A stretch of DNA of 64,000 nucleotides from Bufo bufo (GCF_905171765.1 NC_053390.1:512971565-513035564); one strand, 5' to 3'. Numbered from the stretch's first letter, positions 32,223 to 46,386 are shown. The notes: a model not told the origin generated them from the sequence alone. A program made the numbers and translations.

Positions 32223-32318
32223 TTTAAAGAGGAGAAAAAAAATAAAAAATTAAATTTAAATCAAACAAATCTTACCTTTTTTTTAGTATTGTTTCCACCT
32301 TCCAGCCTACCTCCTGAC
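32223..32318 (-). promoter_or_regulatory. CR1 non-repeated 5' leader
   Basis: T-rich on the minus strand just before the ORF1 ATG. It contains a splice-donor-like aaaaggtaagat (about 32270-32285) and a pyrimidine run before ATGGCAG. It joins directly to the first monomer at tctcctgcaatatctc. Confidence 0.5.
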
Positions 32319-35300
32319 TATCTCCTGCAATATCTCTATACTGTACTTTAATGTAGTACTTGAAGGTAGTACTTGCAGCTAATAAATTAGGCCAGCTAAT
32401 GAGTCTGTCTCTATATATACACACGCTGCTTCCCAAACTCCTCCCCCAGCAACAAATGTAACACCTTAGTGAGCTAGGCTCATTAGCAAACGCACAATAG
32501 CAGACAGCTGACCAAATTCCTTACCTCTTTTCAAGCAATGATCAGAAAAAAAAAAACACAGATGAGCCAGTTGCAAACTCCAAACCAATCTCTTGCAGTT
32601 TCTCTTCAAACTCTTCAGTCTCCTGCAATATCTCTATACTGTACTTTAATGTAGTACTTGAAGGTAGTACTTGCAGCTAATGAATTAGGCCAGCTAATGA
32701 GTCTGTCTCTATATATACACACACTGCTTCCCAAACTCCTCCCCCAGCAACAAATGTAACACCTTAGTGAGCTAGGCTCATTAGCAAACGCACAATAGCA
32801 GACAGCTGACCAAATTCCTTACCTCTTTTCAAGCAATGATCAGAAAAAAACAACACAGATGAGCCAGTTGCAAACTCCAAACCAATCTCTTGCAGTTTCT
32901 CTTCAAACTCTTCAGTCTCCTGCAATATCTCTATACTGTACTTTAATGTAGTACTTGAAGGTAGTACTTGCAGCTAATGAATTAGGCCAGCTAATGAGTC
33001 TGTCTCTATATATACACACGCTGCTTCCCAAACTCCTCCCCCAGCAACAAATGTAACACCTTAGTGAGCTAGGCTCATTAGCAAACGCACAATAGCAGAC
33101 AGCTGACCAAATTCCTTACCTCTTTTCAAGCAATGATCAGAAAAAAAAAACACAGATGAGCCAGTTGCAAACTCCAAACCAATCTCTTGCAGTTTCTCTT
33201 CAAACTCTTCAGTCTCCTGCAATATCTCTATACTGTACTTTAATGTAGTACATAAAGGTAGTACTTGCAGCTAATGAATTAGGCCAGCTAATGAGTCTGT
33301 CTCTATATATACACACGCTGCTTCCCAAACTCCTCCCCCAGCAACAAATGTAACACCTTAGTGAGCTAGGCTCATTAGCAAACGCACAATAGCAGACAGC
33401 TGACCAAATTCCTTACCTCTTTTCAAGCAATGATCAGAAAAAACAACACAGATGAGCCAGTTGCAAACTCCAAACCAATCTCTTGCAGTTTCTCTTCAAA
33501 CTCTTCAGTCTCCTGCAATATCTCTATACTGTACTTTAATGTAGTACTTGAAGGTAGTACTTGCAGCTAATGAATTAGGCCAGCTAATGAGTCTGTCTCT
33601 ATATATACACACGCTGCTTCCCAAACTCCTCCCCCAGCAACAAATGTAACACCTTAGTGAGCTAGGCTCATTAGCAAACGCACAATAGCAGACAGCTGAC
33701 CAAATTCCTTACCTCTTTTCAAGCAATGATCAGAAAAAAAAAAACACAGATGAGCCAGTTGCAAACTCCAAACCAATCTCTTGCAGTTTCTCTTCAAACT
33801 CTTCAGTCTCCTGCAATATCTCTATACTGTACTTTAATGTAGTACTTGAAGGTAGTACTTGCAGCTAATGAATTAGGCCAGCTAATGAGTCTGTCTCTAT
33901 ATATACACACGCTGCTTCCCAAACTCCTCCCCCAGCAACAAATGTAACACCTTAGTGAGCTAGGCTCATTAGCAAATGCACAATAGCAGACAGCTGACCA
34001 AATTCCTTACCTCTTTTCAAGCAATGATCAGAAAAAACAACACAGATGAGCCAGTTGCAAACTCCAAACCAATCTCTTGCAGTTTCTCTTCAAACTCTTC
34101 AGTCTCCTGCAATATCTCTATACTGTACTTTAATGTAGTACTTGAAGGTAGTACTTGCAGCTAATGAATTAGGCCAGCTAATGAGTCTGTCTCTATATAT
34201 ACACACGCTGCTTCCCAACCTCCTCCCCCAGCAACAAATGTAACACCTTAGTGAGCTAGGCTCATTAGCAAACGCACAATAGCAGACAGCTGACCAAATT
34301 CCTTACCTCTTTTCAAGCAATGATCAGAAAAAAAAAACACAGATGAGCCAGTTGCAAACTCCAAACCAATCTCTTGCAGTTTCTCTTCAAACTCTTCAGT
34401 CTCCTGCAATATCTCTATACTGTACTTTAATGTAGTACTTGAAGGTAGTACTTGCAGCTAATGAATTAGGCCAGCTAATGAGTCTGTCTCTATATATACA
34501 CACGCTGCTTCCCAAACTCCTCCCCCAGCAACAAATGTAACACCTTAGTGAGCTAGGCTCATTAGCAAACGCACAATAGCAGACAGCTGACCAAATTCCT
34601 TACCTCTTTTCAAGCAATGATCAGAAAAAAAAAACACAGATGAGCCAGTTGCAAACTCCAAACCAATCTCTTGCAGTTTCTCTTCAAACTCTTCAGTCTC
34701 CTGCAATATCTCTATACTGTACTTTAATGTAGTACATGAAGGTAGTACTTGCAGCTAATGAATTAGGCCAGCTAATGAGTCTGTCTCTATATATACACAC
34801 GCTGCTTCCCAAACTCCTCCCCCAGCAACAAATGTAACACCTTAGTGAGCTAGGCTCATTAGCAAACGCACAATAGCAGACAGCTGACCAAATTCCTTAC
34901 CTCTTTTCAAGCAATGATCAGAAAAAACAACACAGATGAGCCAGTTGCAAACTCCAAACCAATCTCTTGCAGTTTCTCTTCAAACTCTTCAGTCTCCTGC
35001 AATATCTCTATACTGTACTTTAATGTAGTACTTGAAGGTAGTACTTGCAGCTAATGAATTAGGCCAGCTAATGAGTCTGTCTCTATATATACACACGCTG
35101 CTTCCCAAACTCCTCCCCCAGCAACAAATGTAACACCTTAGTGAGCTAGGCTCATTAGCAAACGCACAATAGCAGACAGCTGACCAAATTCCTTACCTCT
35201 TTTCAAGCAATGATCAGAAAAAAAAAAACACAGATGAGCCAGTTGCAAACTCCAAACCAATCTCTTGCAGTTTCTCTTCAAACTCTTCAGTCTCCTGCAA

Positions 35301-38300
35301 TATCTCTATACTGTACTTTAATGTAGTACTTGAAGGTAGTACTTGCAGCTAATGAATTAGGCCAGCTAATGAGTCTGTCTCTATATATACACACGCTGCT
35401 TCCCAAACTCCTCCCCCAGCAACAAATGTAACACCTTAGTGAGCTAGGCTCATTAGCAAACGCACAATAGCAGACAGCTGACCAAATTCCTTACCTCTTT
35501 TCAAGCAATGATCAGAAAAAACAACACAGATGAGCCAGTTGCAAACTCCAAACCAATCTCTTGCAGTTTCTCTTCAAACTCTTCAGTCTCCTGCAATATC
35601 TCTATACTGTACTTTAATGTAGTACTTGAAGGTAGTACTTGCAGCTAATGAATTAGGCCAGCTAATGAGTCTGTCTCTATATATACACACGCTGCTTCCC
35701 AAACTCCTCCCCCAGCAACAAATGTAACACCTTAGTGAGCTAGGCTCATTAGCAAACGCACAATAGCAGACAGCTGACCAAATTCCTTACCTCTTTTCAA
35801 GCAATGATCAGAAAAAACAACACAGATGAGCCAGTTGCAAACTCCAAACCAATCTCTTGCAGTTTCTCTTCAAACTCTTCAGTCTCCTGCAATATCTCTA
35901 TACTGTACTTTAATGTAGTACATGAAGGTAGTACTTGCAGCTAATGAATTAGGCCAGCTAATGAGTCTGTCTCTATATATACACACGCTGCTTCCCAAAC
36001 TCCTCCCCCAGCAACAAATGTAACACCTTAGTGAGCTAGGCTCATTAGCAAACGCACAATAGCAGACAGCTGACCAAATTCCTTACCTCTTTTCAAGCAA
36101 TGATCAGAAAAAAAAAACACAGATGAGCCAGTTGCAAACTCCAAACCAATCTCTTGCAGTTTCTCTTCAAACTCTTCAGTCTCCTGCAATATCTCTATAC
36201 TGTACTTTAATGTAGTACTTGAAGGTAGTACTTGCAGCTAATGAATTAGGCCAGCTAATGAGTCTGTCTCTATATATACACACGCTGCTTCCCAAACTCC
36301 TCCCCCAGCAACAAATGTAACACCTTAGTGAGCTAGGCCCATTAGCAAACGCACAATAGCAGACAGCTGACCAAATTCCTTACCTCTTTTCAAGCAATGA
36401 TCAGAAAAAACAACACAGATGAGCCAGTTGCAAACTCCAAACCAATCTCTTGCAGTTTCTCTTCAAACTCTTCAGTCTCCTGCAATATCTCTATACTGTA
36501 CTTTAATGTAGTACTTGAAGGTAGTACTTGCAGCTAATGAATTAGGCCAGCTAATGAGTCTGTCTCTATATATACACACGCTGCTTCCCAAACTCCTCCC
36601 CCAGCAACAAATGTAACACCTTAGTGAGCTAGGCTCATTAGCAAACGCACAATAGCAGACAGCTGACCAAATTCCTTACCTCTTTTCAAGCAATGATCAG
36701 AAAAAACAACACAGATGAGCCAGTTGCAAACTCCAAACCAATCTCTTGCAGTTTCTCTTCAAACTCTTCAGTCTCCTGCAATATCTCTATACTGTACTTT
36801 AATGTAGTACATGAAGGTAGTACTTGCAGCTAATGAATTAGGCCAGCTAATGAGTCTGTCTCTATATATACACACGCTGCTTCCCAAACTCCTCCCCCAG
36901 CAACAAATGTAACACCTTAGTGAGCTAGGCTCATTAGCAAACGCACAATAGCAGACAGCTGACCAAATTCCTTACCTCTTTTCAAGCAATGATCAGAAAA
37001 AAACAACACAGATGAGCCAGTTGCAAACTCCAAACCAATCTCTTGCAGTTTCTCTTCAAACTCTTCAGTCTCCTGCAATATCTCTATACTGTACTTTAAT
37101 GTAGTACTTGAAGGTAGTACTTGCAGCTAATGAATTAGGCCAGCTAATGAGTCTGTCTCTATATATACACACGCTGCTTCCCAAACTCCTCCCCCAGCAA
37201 CAAATGTAACACCTTAGTGAGCTAGGCTCATTAGCAAACGCACAATAGCAGACAGCTGACCAAATTCCTTACCTCTTTTCAAGCAATGATCAGAAAAAAC
37301 AACACAGATGAGCCAGTTGCAAACTCCAAACCAATCTCTTGCAGTTTCTCTTCAAACTCTTCAGTCTCCTGCAATATCTCTATACTGTACTTTAATGTAG
37401 TACTTGAAGGTAGTACTTGCAGCTAATGAATTAGGCCAGCTAATGAGTCTGTCTCTATATATACACACGCTGCTTCCCAAACTCCTCCCCCAGCAACAAA
37501 TGTAACACCTTAGTGAGCTAGGCTCATTAGCAAACGCACAATAGCAGACAGCTGACCAAATTCCTTACCTCTTTTCAAGCAATGATCAGAAAAAACAACA
37601 CAGATGAGCCAGTTGCAAACTCCAAACCAATCTCTTGCAGTTTCTCTTCAAACTCTTCAGTCTCCTGCAATATCTCTATACTGTACTTTAATGTAGTACT
37701 TGAAGGTAGTACTTGCAGCTAATGAATTAGGCCAGCTAATGAGTCTGTCTCTATATATACACACGCTGCTTCCCAAACTCCTCCCCCAGCAACAAATGTA
37801 ACACCTTAGTGAGCTAGGCTCATTAGCAAACGCACAATAGCAGACAGCTGACCAAATTCCTTACCTCTTTTCAAGCAATGATCAGAAAAAAAAAACACAG
37901 ATGAGCCAGTTGCAAACTCCAAACCAATCTCTTGCAGTTTCTCTTCAAACTCTTCAGTCTCCTGCAATATCTCTATACTATACTTTAATGTAGTACTTGA
38001 AGGTAGTACTTGCAGCTAATGAATTAGGCCAGCAAATGAGTCTGTCTCTATATATACACACGCTGCTTCCCAAACTCCTCCCCCAGCAACAAATGTAACA
38101 CCTTAGTGAGCTAGGCTCATTAGCAAACGCACAATAGCAGACAGCTGACCAAATTCCTTACCTCTTTTCAAGCAATGATCAGAAAAAACAACACAGATGA
38201 GCCAGTTGCAAACTCCAAACCAATCTCTTGCAGTTTCTCTTCAAACTCTTCAGTCTCCTGCAATATCTCTATACTGTACTTTAATGTAGTACTTGAAGGT

Positions 38301-41300
38301 AGTACTTGCAGCTAATGAATTAGGCCAGCTAATGAGTCTGTCTCTATATATACACACGCTGCTTCCCAAACTCCTCCCCCAGCAACAAATGTAACACCTT
38401 AGTGAGCTAGGCTCATTAGCAAACGCACAATAGCAGACAGCTGACCAAATTCCTTACCTCTTTTCAAGCAATGATCAGAAAAAACAACACAGATGAGCCA
38501 GTTGCAAACTCCAAACCAATCTCTTGCAGTTTCTCTTCAAACTCTTCAGTCTCCTGCAATATCTCTATACTGTACTTTAATGTAGTACTTGAAGGTAGTA
38601 CTTGCAGCTAATGAATTAGGCCAGCTAATGAGTCTGTCTCTATATATACACACGCTGCTTCCCAAACTCCTCCCCCAGCAACAAATGTAACACCTTAGTG
38701 AGCTAGGCTCATTAGCAAACGCACAATAGCAGACAGCTGACCAAATTCCTTACCTCTTTTCAAGCAATGATCAGAAAAAAAAAACACAGATGAGCCAGTT
38801 GCAAACTCCAAACCAATCTCTTGCAGTTTCTCTTCAAACTCTTCAGTCTCCTGCAATATCTCTATACTATACTTTAATGTAGTACTTGAAGGTAGTACTT
38901 GCAGCTAATGAATTAGGCCAGCTAATGAGTCTGTCTCTATATATACACACGCTGCTTCCCAAACTCCTCCCCCAGCAACAAATGTAACACCTTAGTGAGC
39001 TAGGCTCATTAGCAAACGCACAATAGCAGACAGCTGACCAAATTCCTTACCTCTTTTCAAGCAATGATCAGAAAAAACAACACAGATGAGCCAGTTGCAA
39101 ACTCCAAACCAATCTCTTGCAGTTTCTCTTCAAACTCTTCAGTCTCCTGCAATATCTCTATACTGTACTTTAATGTAGTACTTGAAGGTAGTACTTGCAG
39201 CTAATGAATTAGGCCAGCTAATGAGTCTGTCTCTATATATACACACGCTGCTTCCCAAACTCCTCCCCCAGCAACAAATGTAACACCTTAGTGAGCTAGG
39301 CTCATTAGCAAACGCACAATAGCAGACAGCTGACCAAATTCCTTACCTCTTTTCAAGCAATGATCAGAAAAAACAACACAGATGAGCCAGTTGCAAACTC
39401 CAAACCAATCTCTTGCAGTTTCTCTTCAAACTCTTCAGTCTACTGCAATATCTCTATACTGTACTTTAATGTAGTACTTGAAGGTAGTACTTGCAGCTAA
39501 TGAATTAGGCCAGCTAATGAGTCTGTCTCTATATATACACACGCTGCTTCCCAAACTCCTCCCCCAGCAACAAATGTAACACCTTAGTGAGCTAGGCTCA
39601 TTAGCAAACGCACAATAGCAGACAGCTGACCAAATTCCTTACCTCTTTTCAAGCAATGATCAGAAAAAACAACACAGATGAGCCAGTTGCAAACTCCAAA
39701 CCAATCTCTTGCAGTTTCTCTTCAAACTCTTCAGTCTCCTGCAATATCTCTATACTGTACTTTAATGTAGTACTTGAAGGTAGTACTTGCAGCTAATGAA
39801 TTAGGCCAGCTAATGAGTCTGTCTCTATATATACACACGCTGCTTCCCAAACTCCTCCCCCAGCAACAAATGTAACACCTTAGTGAGCTAGGCTCATTAG
39901 CAAACGCACAATAGCAGACAGCTGACCAAATTCCTTACCTCTTTTCAAGCAATGATCAGAAAAAACAACACAGATGAGCCAGTTGCAAACTCCAAACCAA
40001 TCTCTTGCAGTTTCTCTTCAAACTCTTCAGTCTCCTGCAATATCTCTATACTGTACTTTAATGTAGTACTTGAAGGTAGTACTTGCAGCTAATGAATTAG
40101 GCCAGCTAATGAGTCTGTCTCTATATATACACACGCTGCTTCCCAAACTCCTCCCCCAGCAACAAATGTAACACCTTAGTGAGCTAGGCTCATTAGCAAA
40201 CGCACAATAGCAGACAGCTGACCAAATTCCTTACCTCTTTTCAAGCAATGATCAGAAAAAAAAAACACAGATGAGCCAGTTGCAAACTCCAAACCAATCT
40301 CTTGCAGTTTCTCTTCAAACTCTTCAGTCTCCTGCAATATCTCTATACTATACTTTAATGTAGTACTTGAAGGTAGTACTTGCAGCTAATGAATTAGGCC
40401 AGCTAATGAGTCTGTCTCTATATATACACACGCTGCTTCCCAAACTCCTCCCCCAGCAACAAATGTAACACCTTAGTGAGCTAGGCTCATTAGCAAACGC
40501 ACAATAGCAGACAGCTGACCAAATTCCTTACCTCTTTTCAAGCAATGATCAGAAAAAACAACACAGATGAGCCAGTTGCAAACTCCAAACCAATCTCTTG
40601 CAGTTTCTCTTCAAACTCTTCAGTCTCCTGCAATATCTCTATACTGTACTTTAATGTAGTACTTGAAGGTAGTACTTGCAGCTAATGAATTAGGCCAGCT
40701 AATGAGTCTGTCTCTATATATACACACGCTGCTTCCCAAACTCCTCCCCCAGCAACAAATGTAACACCTTAGTGAGCTAGGCTCATTAGCAAACGCACAA
40801 TAGCAGACAGCTGACCAAATTCCTTACCTCTTTTCAAGCAATGATCAGAAAAAACAACACAGATGAGCCAGTTGCAAACTCCAAACCAATCTCTTGCAGT
40901 TTCTCTTCAAACTCTTCAGTCTCCTGCAATATCTCTATACTGTACTTTAATGTAGTACTTGAAGGTAGTACTTGCAGCTAATGAATTAGGCCAGCTAATG
41001 AGTCTGTCTCTATATATACACACGCTGCTTCCCAAACTCCTCCCCCAGCAACAAATGTAACACCTTAGTGAGCTAGGCTCATTAGCAAACGCACAATAGC
41101 AGACAGCTGACCAAATTCCTTACCTCTTTTCAAGCAATGATCAGAAAAAACAACACAGATGAGCCAGTTGCAAACTCCAAACCAATCTCTTGCAGTTTCT
41201 CTTCAAACTCTTCAGTCTCCTGCAATATCTCTATACTGTACTTTAATGTAGTACTTGAAGGTAGTACTTGCAGCTAATGAATTAGGCCAGCTAATGAGTC

Positions 41301-44300
41301 TGTCTCTATATATACACACGCTGCTTCCCAAACTCCTCCCCCAGCAACAAATGTAACACCTTAGTGAGCTAGGCTCATTAGCAAACGCACAATAGCAGAC
41401 AGCTGACCAAATTCCTTACCTCTTTTCAAGCAATGATCAGAAAAAAACAACACAGATGAGCCAGTTGCAAACTCCAAACCAATCTCTTGCAGTTTCTCTT
41501 CAAACTCTTCAGTCTCCTGCAATATCTCTATACTGTACTTTAATGTAGTACTTGAAGGTAGTACTTGCAGCTAATGAATTAGGCCAGCTAATGAGTCTGT
41601 CTCTATATATACACACGCTGCTTCACAAACTCCTCCCCCAGCAACAAATGTAACACCTTAGTGAGCTAGGCTCATTAGCAAATGCACAATAGCAGACAGC
41701 TGACCAAATTTCTTACCTCTTTTCAAGCAATGATCAGAAAAAAACAACACAGATGAGCCAGTTGCAAACTCCAAACCAATCTCTTGCAGTTTCTCTTCAA
41801 ACTCTTCAGTCTCCTGCAATATCTCTATACTGTACTTTAATGTAGTACTTGAAGGTAGTACTTGCAGCTAATGAATTAGGCCAGCTAATGAGTCTGTCTC
41901 TATATATACACACGCTGCTTCCCAAACTCCTCCCCCAGCAACAAATGTAACACCTTAGTGAGCTAGGCTCATTAGCAAACGCACAATAGCAGACAGCTGA
42001 CCAAATTCCTTACCTCTTTTCAAGCAATGATCAGAAAAAACAACACAGATGAGCCAGTTGCAAACTCCAAACCAATCTCTTGCAGTTTCTCTTCAAACTC
42101 TTCAGTCTCCTGCAATATCTCTATACTGTACTTTAATGTAGTACTTGAAGGTAGTACTTGCAGCTAATGAATTAGGCCAGCTAATGAGTCTGTCTCTATA
42201 TATACACACGCTGCTTCCCAAACTCCTCCCCCAGCAACAAATGTAACACCTTAGTGAGCTAGGCTCATTAGCAAACGCACAATAGCAGACAGCTGACCAA
42301 ATTCCTTACCTCTTTTCAAGCAATGATCAGAAAAAACAACACAGATGAGCCAGTTGCAAACTCCAAACCAATCTCTTGCAGTTTCTCTTCAAACTCTTCA
42401 GTCTCCTGCAATATCTTTATACTGTAATTTAATGTAGTACTTGAAGGTAGTACTTGCAGCTAATGAATTAGGCCAGCTAATGAGTCTGTCTCTATATATA
42501 CACACGCTGCTTCCCAAACTCCTCCCCCAGCAACAAATGTAACACCTTAGTGAGCTAGGCTCATTAGCAAACGCACAATAGCAGACAGCTGACCAAATTC
42601 CTTACCTCTTTTCAAGCAATGATCAGAATAAACAACACAGATGAGCCAGTTGCAAACTCCAAACCAATCTCTTGCAGTTTCTCTTCAAACTCTTCAGTCT
42701 CCTGCAATATCTCTATACTGTACTTTAATGTAGTACTTGAAGGTAGTACTTGCAGCTAATGAATTAGGCCAGCTAATGAGTCTGTCTCTATATATACACA
42801 CGCTGCTTCCCAAACTCCTCCCCCAGCAACAAATGTAACACCTTAGTGAGCTAGGCTCATTAGCAAACGCACAATAGCAGACAGCTGACCAAATTCCTTA
42901 CCTCTTTTCAAGCAATGATCAGAAAAAACAACACAGATGAGCCAGTTGCAAACTCCAAACCAATCTCTTGCAGTTTCTCTTCAAACTCTTCAGTCTCCTG
43001 CAATATCTCTATACTGTACTTTAATGTAGTACTTGAAGGTAGTACTTGAAGCTAATGAATTAGGCCAGCTAATGAGTCTGTCTCTATATATACACACGCT
43101 GCTTCCCAAACTCCTCCCCCAGCAACAAATGTAACACCTTAGTGAGCTAGGCTCATTAGCAAACGCACAATAGCAGACAGCTGACCAAATTCCTTACCTC
43201 TTTTCAAGCAATGATCAGAAAAAACAACACAGATGAGCCAGTTGCAAACTCCAAACCAATCTCTTGCAGTTTCTCTTCAAACTCTTCAGTCTCCTGCAAT
43301 ATCTCTATACTGTACTTTAATGTAGTACTTGAAGGTAGTACTTGCAGCTAATGAATTAGGCCAGCTAATGAGTCTGTCTCTATATATACACACGCTGCTT
43401 CCCAAACTCCTCCCCCAGCAACAAATGTAACACCTTAGTGAGCTAGGCTCATTAGCAAACGCACAATAGCAGACAGCTGACCAAATTCCTTACCTCTTTT
43501 CAAGCAATGATCAGAAAAAAAAACACAGATGAGCCAGTTGCAAACTCCAAACCAATCTCTTGCAGTTTCTCTTCAAACTCTTCAGTCTCCTGCAATATCT
43601 CTATACTGTACTTTAATGTAGTACTTGAAGGTAGTACTTGAAGCTAATGAATTAGGCCAGCTAATGAGTCTGTCTCTATATATACACACGCTGCTTCCCA
43701 AACTCCTCCCCCAGCAACAAATGTAACACCTTAGTGAGCTAGGCTCATTAGCAAACGCACAATAGCAGACAGCTGACCAAATTCCTTACCTCTTTTCAAG
43801 CAATGATCAGAAAAAACAACACAGATGAGCCAGTTGCAAACTCCAAACCAATCTCTTGCAGTTTCTCTTCAAACTCTTCAGTCTCCTGCAATATCTCTAT
43901 ACTGTACTTTAATGTAGTACTTGAAGGTAGTACTTGCAGCTAATGAATTAGGCCAGCTAATGAGTCTGTCTCTATATATACACACGCTGCTTCCCAAACT
44001 CCTCCCCCAGCAACAAATGTAACACCTTAGTGAGCTAGGCTCATTAGCAAACGCACAATAGCAGACAGCTGACCAAATTCCTTACCTCTTTTCAAGCAAT
44101 GATCAGAAAAAACAACACAGATGAGCCAGTTGCAAACTCCAAACCAATCTCTTGCAGTTTCTCTTCAAACTCTTCAGTCTACTGCAATATCTCTATACTG
44201 TACTTTAATGTAGTACTTGAAGGTAGTACTTGCAGCTAATGAATTAGGCCAGCTAATGAGTCTGTCTCTATATATACACACGCTGCTTCCCAAACTCCTC

Positions 44301-45980
44301 CCCCAGCAACAAATGTAACACCTTAGTGAGCTAGGCTCATTAGCAAACGCACAATAGCAGACAGCTGACCAAATTCCTTACCTCTTTTCAAGCAATGATC
44401 AGAAAAAACAACACAGATGAGCCAGTTGCAAACTCCAAACCAATCTCTTGCAGTTTCTCTTCAAACTCTTCAGTCTCCTGCAATATCTCTATACTGTACT
44501 TTAATGTAGTACTTGAAGGTAGTACTTGCAGCTAATGAATTAGGCCAGCTAATGAGTCTGTCTCTATATATACACACGCTGCTTCCCAAACTCCTCCCCC
44601 AGCAACAAATGTAACACCTTAGTGAGCTAGGCTCATTAGCAAACGCACAATAGCAGACAGCTGACCAAATTCCTTACCTCTTTTCAAGCAATGATCAGAA
44701 AAAACAACACAGATGAGCCAGTTGCAAACTCCAAACCAATCTCTTGCAGTTTCTCTTCAAACTCTTCAGTCTCCTGCAATATCTCTATACTGTACTTTAA
44801 TGTAGTACTTGAAGGTAGTACTTGCAGCTAATGAATTAGGCCAGCTAATGAGTCTGTCTCTATATATACACACGCTGCTTCCCAAACTCCTCCCCCAGCA
44901 ACAAATGTAACACCTTAGTGAGCTAGGCTCATTAGCAAACGCACAATAGCAGACAGCTGACCAAATTCCTTACCTCTTTTCAAGCAATGATCAGAAAAAA
45001 CAACACAGATGAGCCAGTTGCAAACTCCAAACCAATCTCTTGCAGTTTCTCTTCAAACTCTTCAGTCTCCTGCAATATCTCTATACTGTACTTTAATGTA
45101 GTACTTGAAGGTAGTACTTGCAGCTAATGAATTAGGCCAGCTAATGAGTCTGTCTCTATATATACACACGCTGCTTCCCAAACTCCTCCCCCAGCAACAA
45201 ATGTAACACCTTAGTGAGCTAGGCTCATTAGCAAACGCACAATAGCAGACAGCTGACCAAATTCCTTACCTCTTTTCAAGCAATGATCAGAAAAAACAAC
45301 ACAGATGAGCCAGTTGCAAACTCCAAACCAATCTCTTGCAGTTTCTCTTCAAACTCTTCAGTCTCCTGCAATATCTCTATACTGTACTTTAATGTAGTAC
45401 TTGAAGGTAGTACTTGCAGCTAATGAATTAGGCCAGCTAATGAGTCTGTCTCTATATATACACACGCTGCTTCCCAAACTCCTCCCCCAGCAACAAATGT
45501 AACACCTTAGTGAGCTAGGCTCATTAGCAAACGCACAATAGCAGACAGCTGACCAAATTCCTTACCTCTTTTCAAGCAATGATCAGAAAAAACAACACAG
45601 ATGAGCCAGTTGCAAACTCCAAACCAATCTCTTGCAGTTTCTCTTCAAACTCTTCAGTCTACTGCAATATCTCTATACTGTACTTTAATGTAGTACTTGA
45701 AGGTAGTACTTGCAGCTAATGAATTAGGCCAGCTAATGAGTCTGTCTCTATATATACACACGCTGCTTCCCAAACTCCTCCCCCAGCAACAAATGTAACA
45801 CCTTAGTGAGCTAGGCTCATTAGCAAACGCACAATAGCAGACAGCTGACCAAATTCCTTACCTCTTTTCAAGCAATGATCAGAAAAAACAACACAGATGA
45901 GCCAGTTGCAAACTCCAAACCAATCTCTTGCAGTTTCTCTTCAAACTCTTCAGTCTCCTGCAATATCTTTATACTGTACT
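32319..45980 (-). repeat. ~296-bp tandem monomer array (about 46 units) at the CR1 5' end
   Basis: The word tctcctgcaatatctc recurs at 32321, 32619, 32916, 33213, 33509, 33807 and so on to 45954; the span gives 45 periods of 296.3 bp after the first. Units differ by only a few bases, mainly in the A-run after gatcag (aaaaaacaacac or aaaaaaaaaacac). Marker variants recur at multi-unit spacing. Each unit has, in the CR1 direction, a TATA-like tatatatagagac and a donor-like agaggtaagg. The array lies directly upstream of CR1 ORF1 on the same strand, so I read the monomer as the CR1 promoter unit. Short open frames inside are shadows. Confidence 0.92.
32405..32420 (-). promoter_or_regulatory. TATA-like box in the ORF1-proximal monomer
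   Basis: On the minus strand gtgtatatatagagacag lies about 190 bp before the ORF1 ATG. A start 25-30 bp downstream would give a leader of roughly 150-160 nt. The same box recurs in every monomer. Inferred promoter. Confidence 0.4.
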
Positions 45981-46008
45981 TTAACCACCTCCGGACCGCT
46001 GTACGCAC

Positions 46009-46305
46009 AGACGCGTCCTGGAGGTGGTTGATTCATTCCTCCTGGACGCGCCGGCGCATCATCTCGCGAGACGCGAGATTTCCTGTGAACGCGCGCACAC
46101 AGGCGCGCGCGCTCACAGGAACGGAAGGTAAGAGAGTTGATCTCCAGCCTGCCAGCGGCGATCGTTCGCTGGTAGGCTGGAGATGTGTTTTTTTTTAACC
46201 CTAACAGGTATATTAGACGCTGTTTTGATAACAGCGTCTAATATACCTGCTACCTGGTCCTCTGGTGGTCCCCTTTGTTTGGATCGACCACCAGAGGACA
46301 CAGGT
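46009..46305. repeat. Cluster of hairpins in the TTAA element
   Basis: Separate perfect or near-perfect stems follow one another: tcctgtgaacgcgcgc / gcgcgcgctcacagga, tctccagcctgcca / tggtaggctggaga, tattagacgctgt / acagcgtctaata, and cctctggtggtc / gaccaccagagg. Such closely packed stems are typical of fold-back non-autonomous transposons. Confidence 0.75.
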
Positions 46306-46386
46306 AGCTCAGTAAAGTCCCACCAAGCACCACTACACTACACTACACCCCCCCCCCGTCACTTATTAACCCCTTATTAGCCCCTG

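Larger units (their letters stand above)
28377..32318 (-). mobile_element. CR1 LINE, nearly full length
   Basis: On the minus strand the order is a ~95-bp leader, ORF1 (32222-31314), ORF2 (31296-28468, with one break) and a short 3' region ending in the CR1-type octamer repeats acattctatg / tttctatg (28377-28400). The 5' end merges into the 296-bp monomer array. Only one clear break is visible, in ORF2, so this is a young copy compared with its neighbours. Confidence 0.9.

Noticed and set aside
33976..46198. Short open frames in the 296-bp array and at its border
   Set aside because: They recur with the monomer and have no independent coding features.
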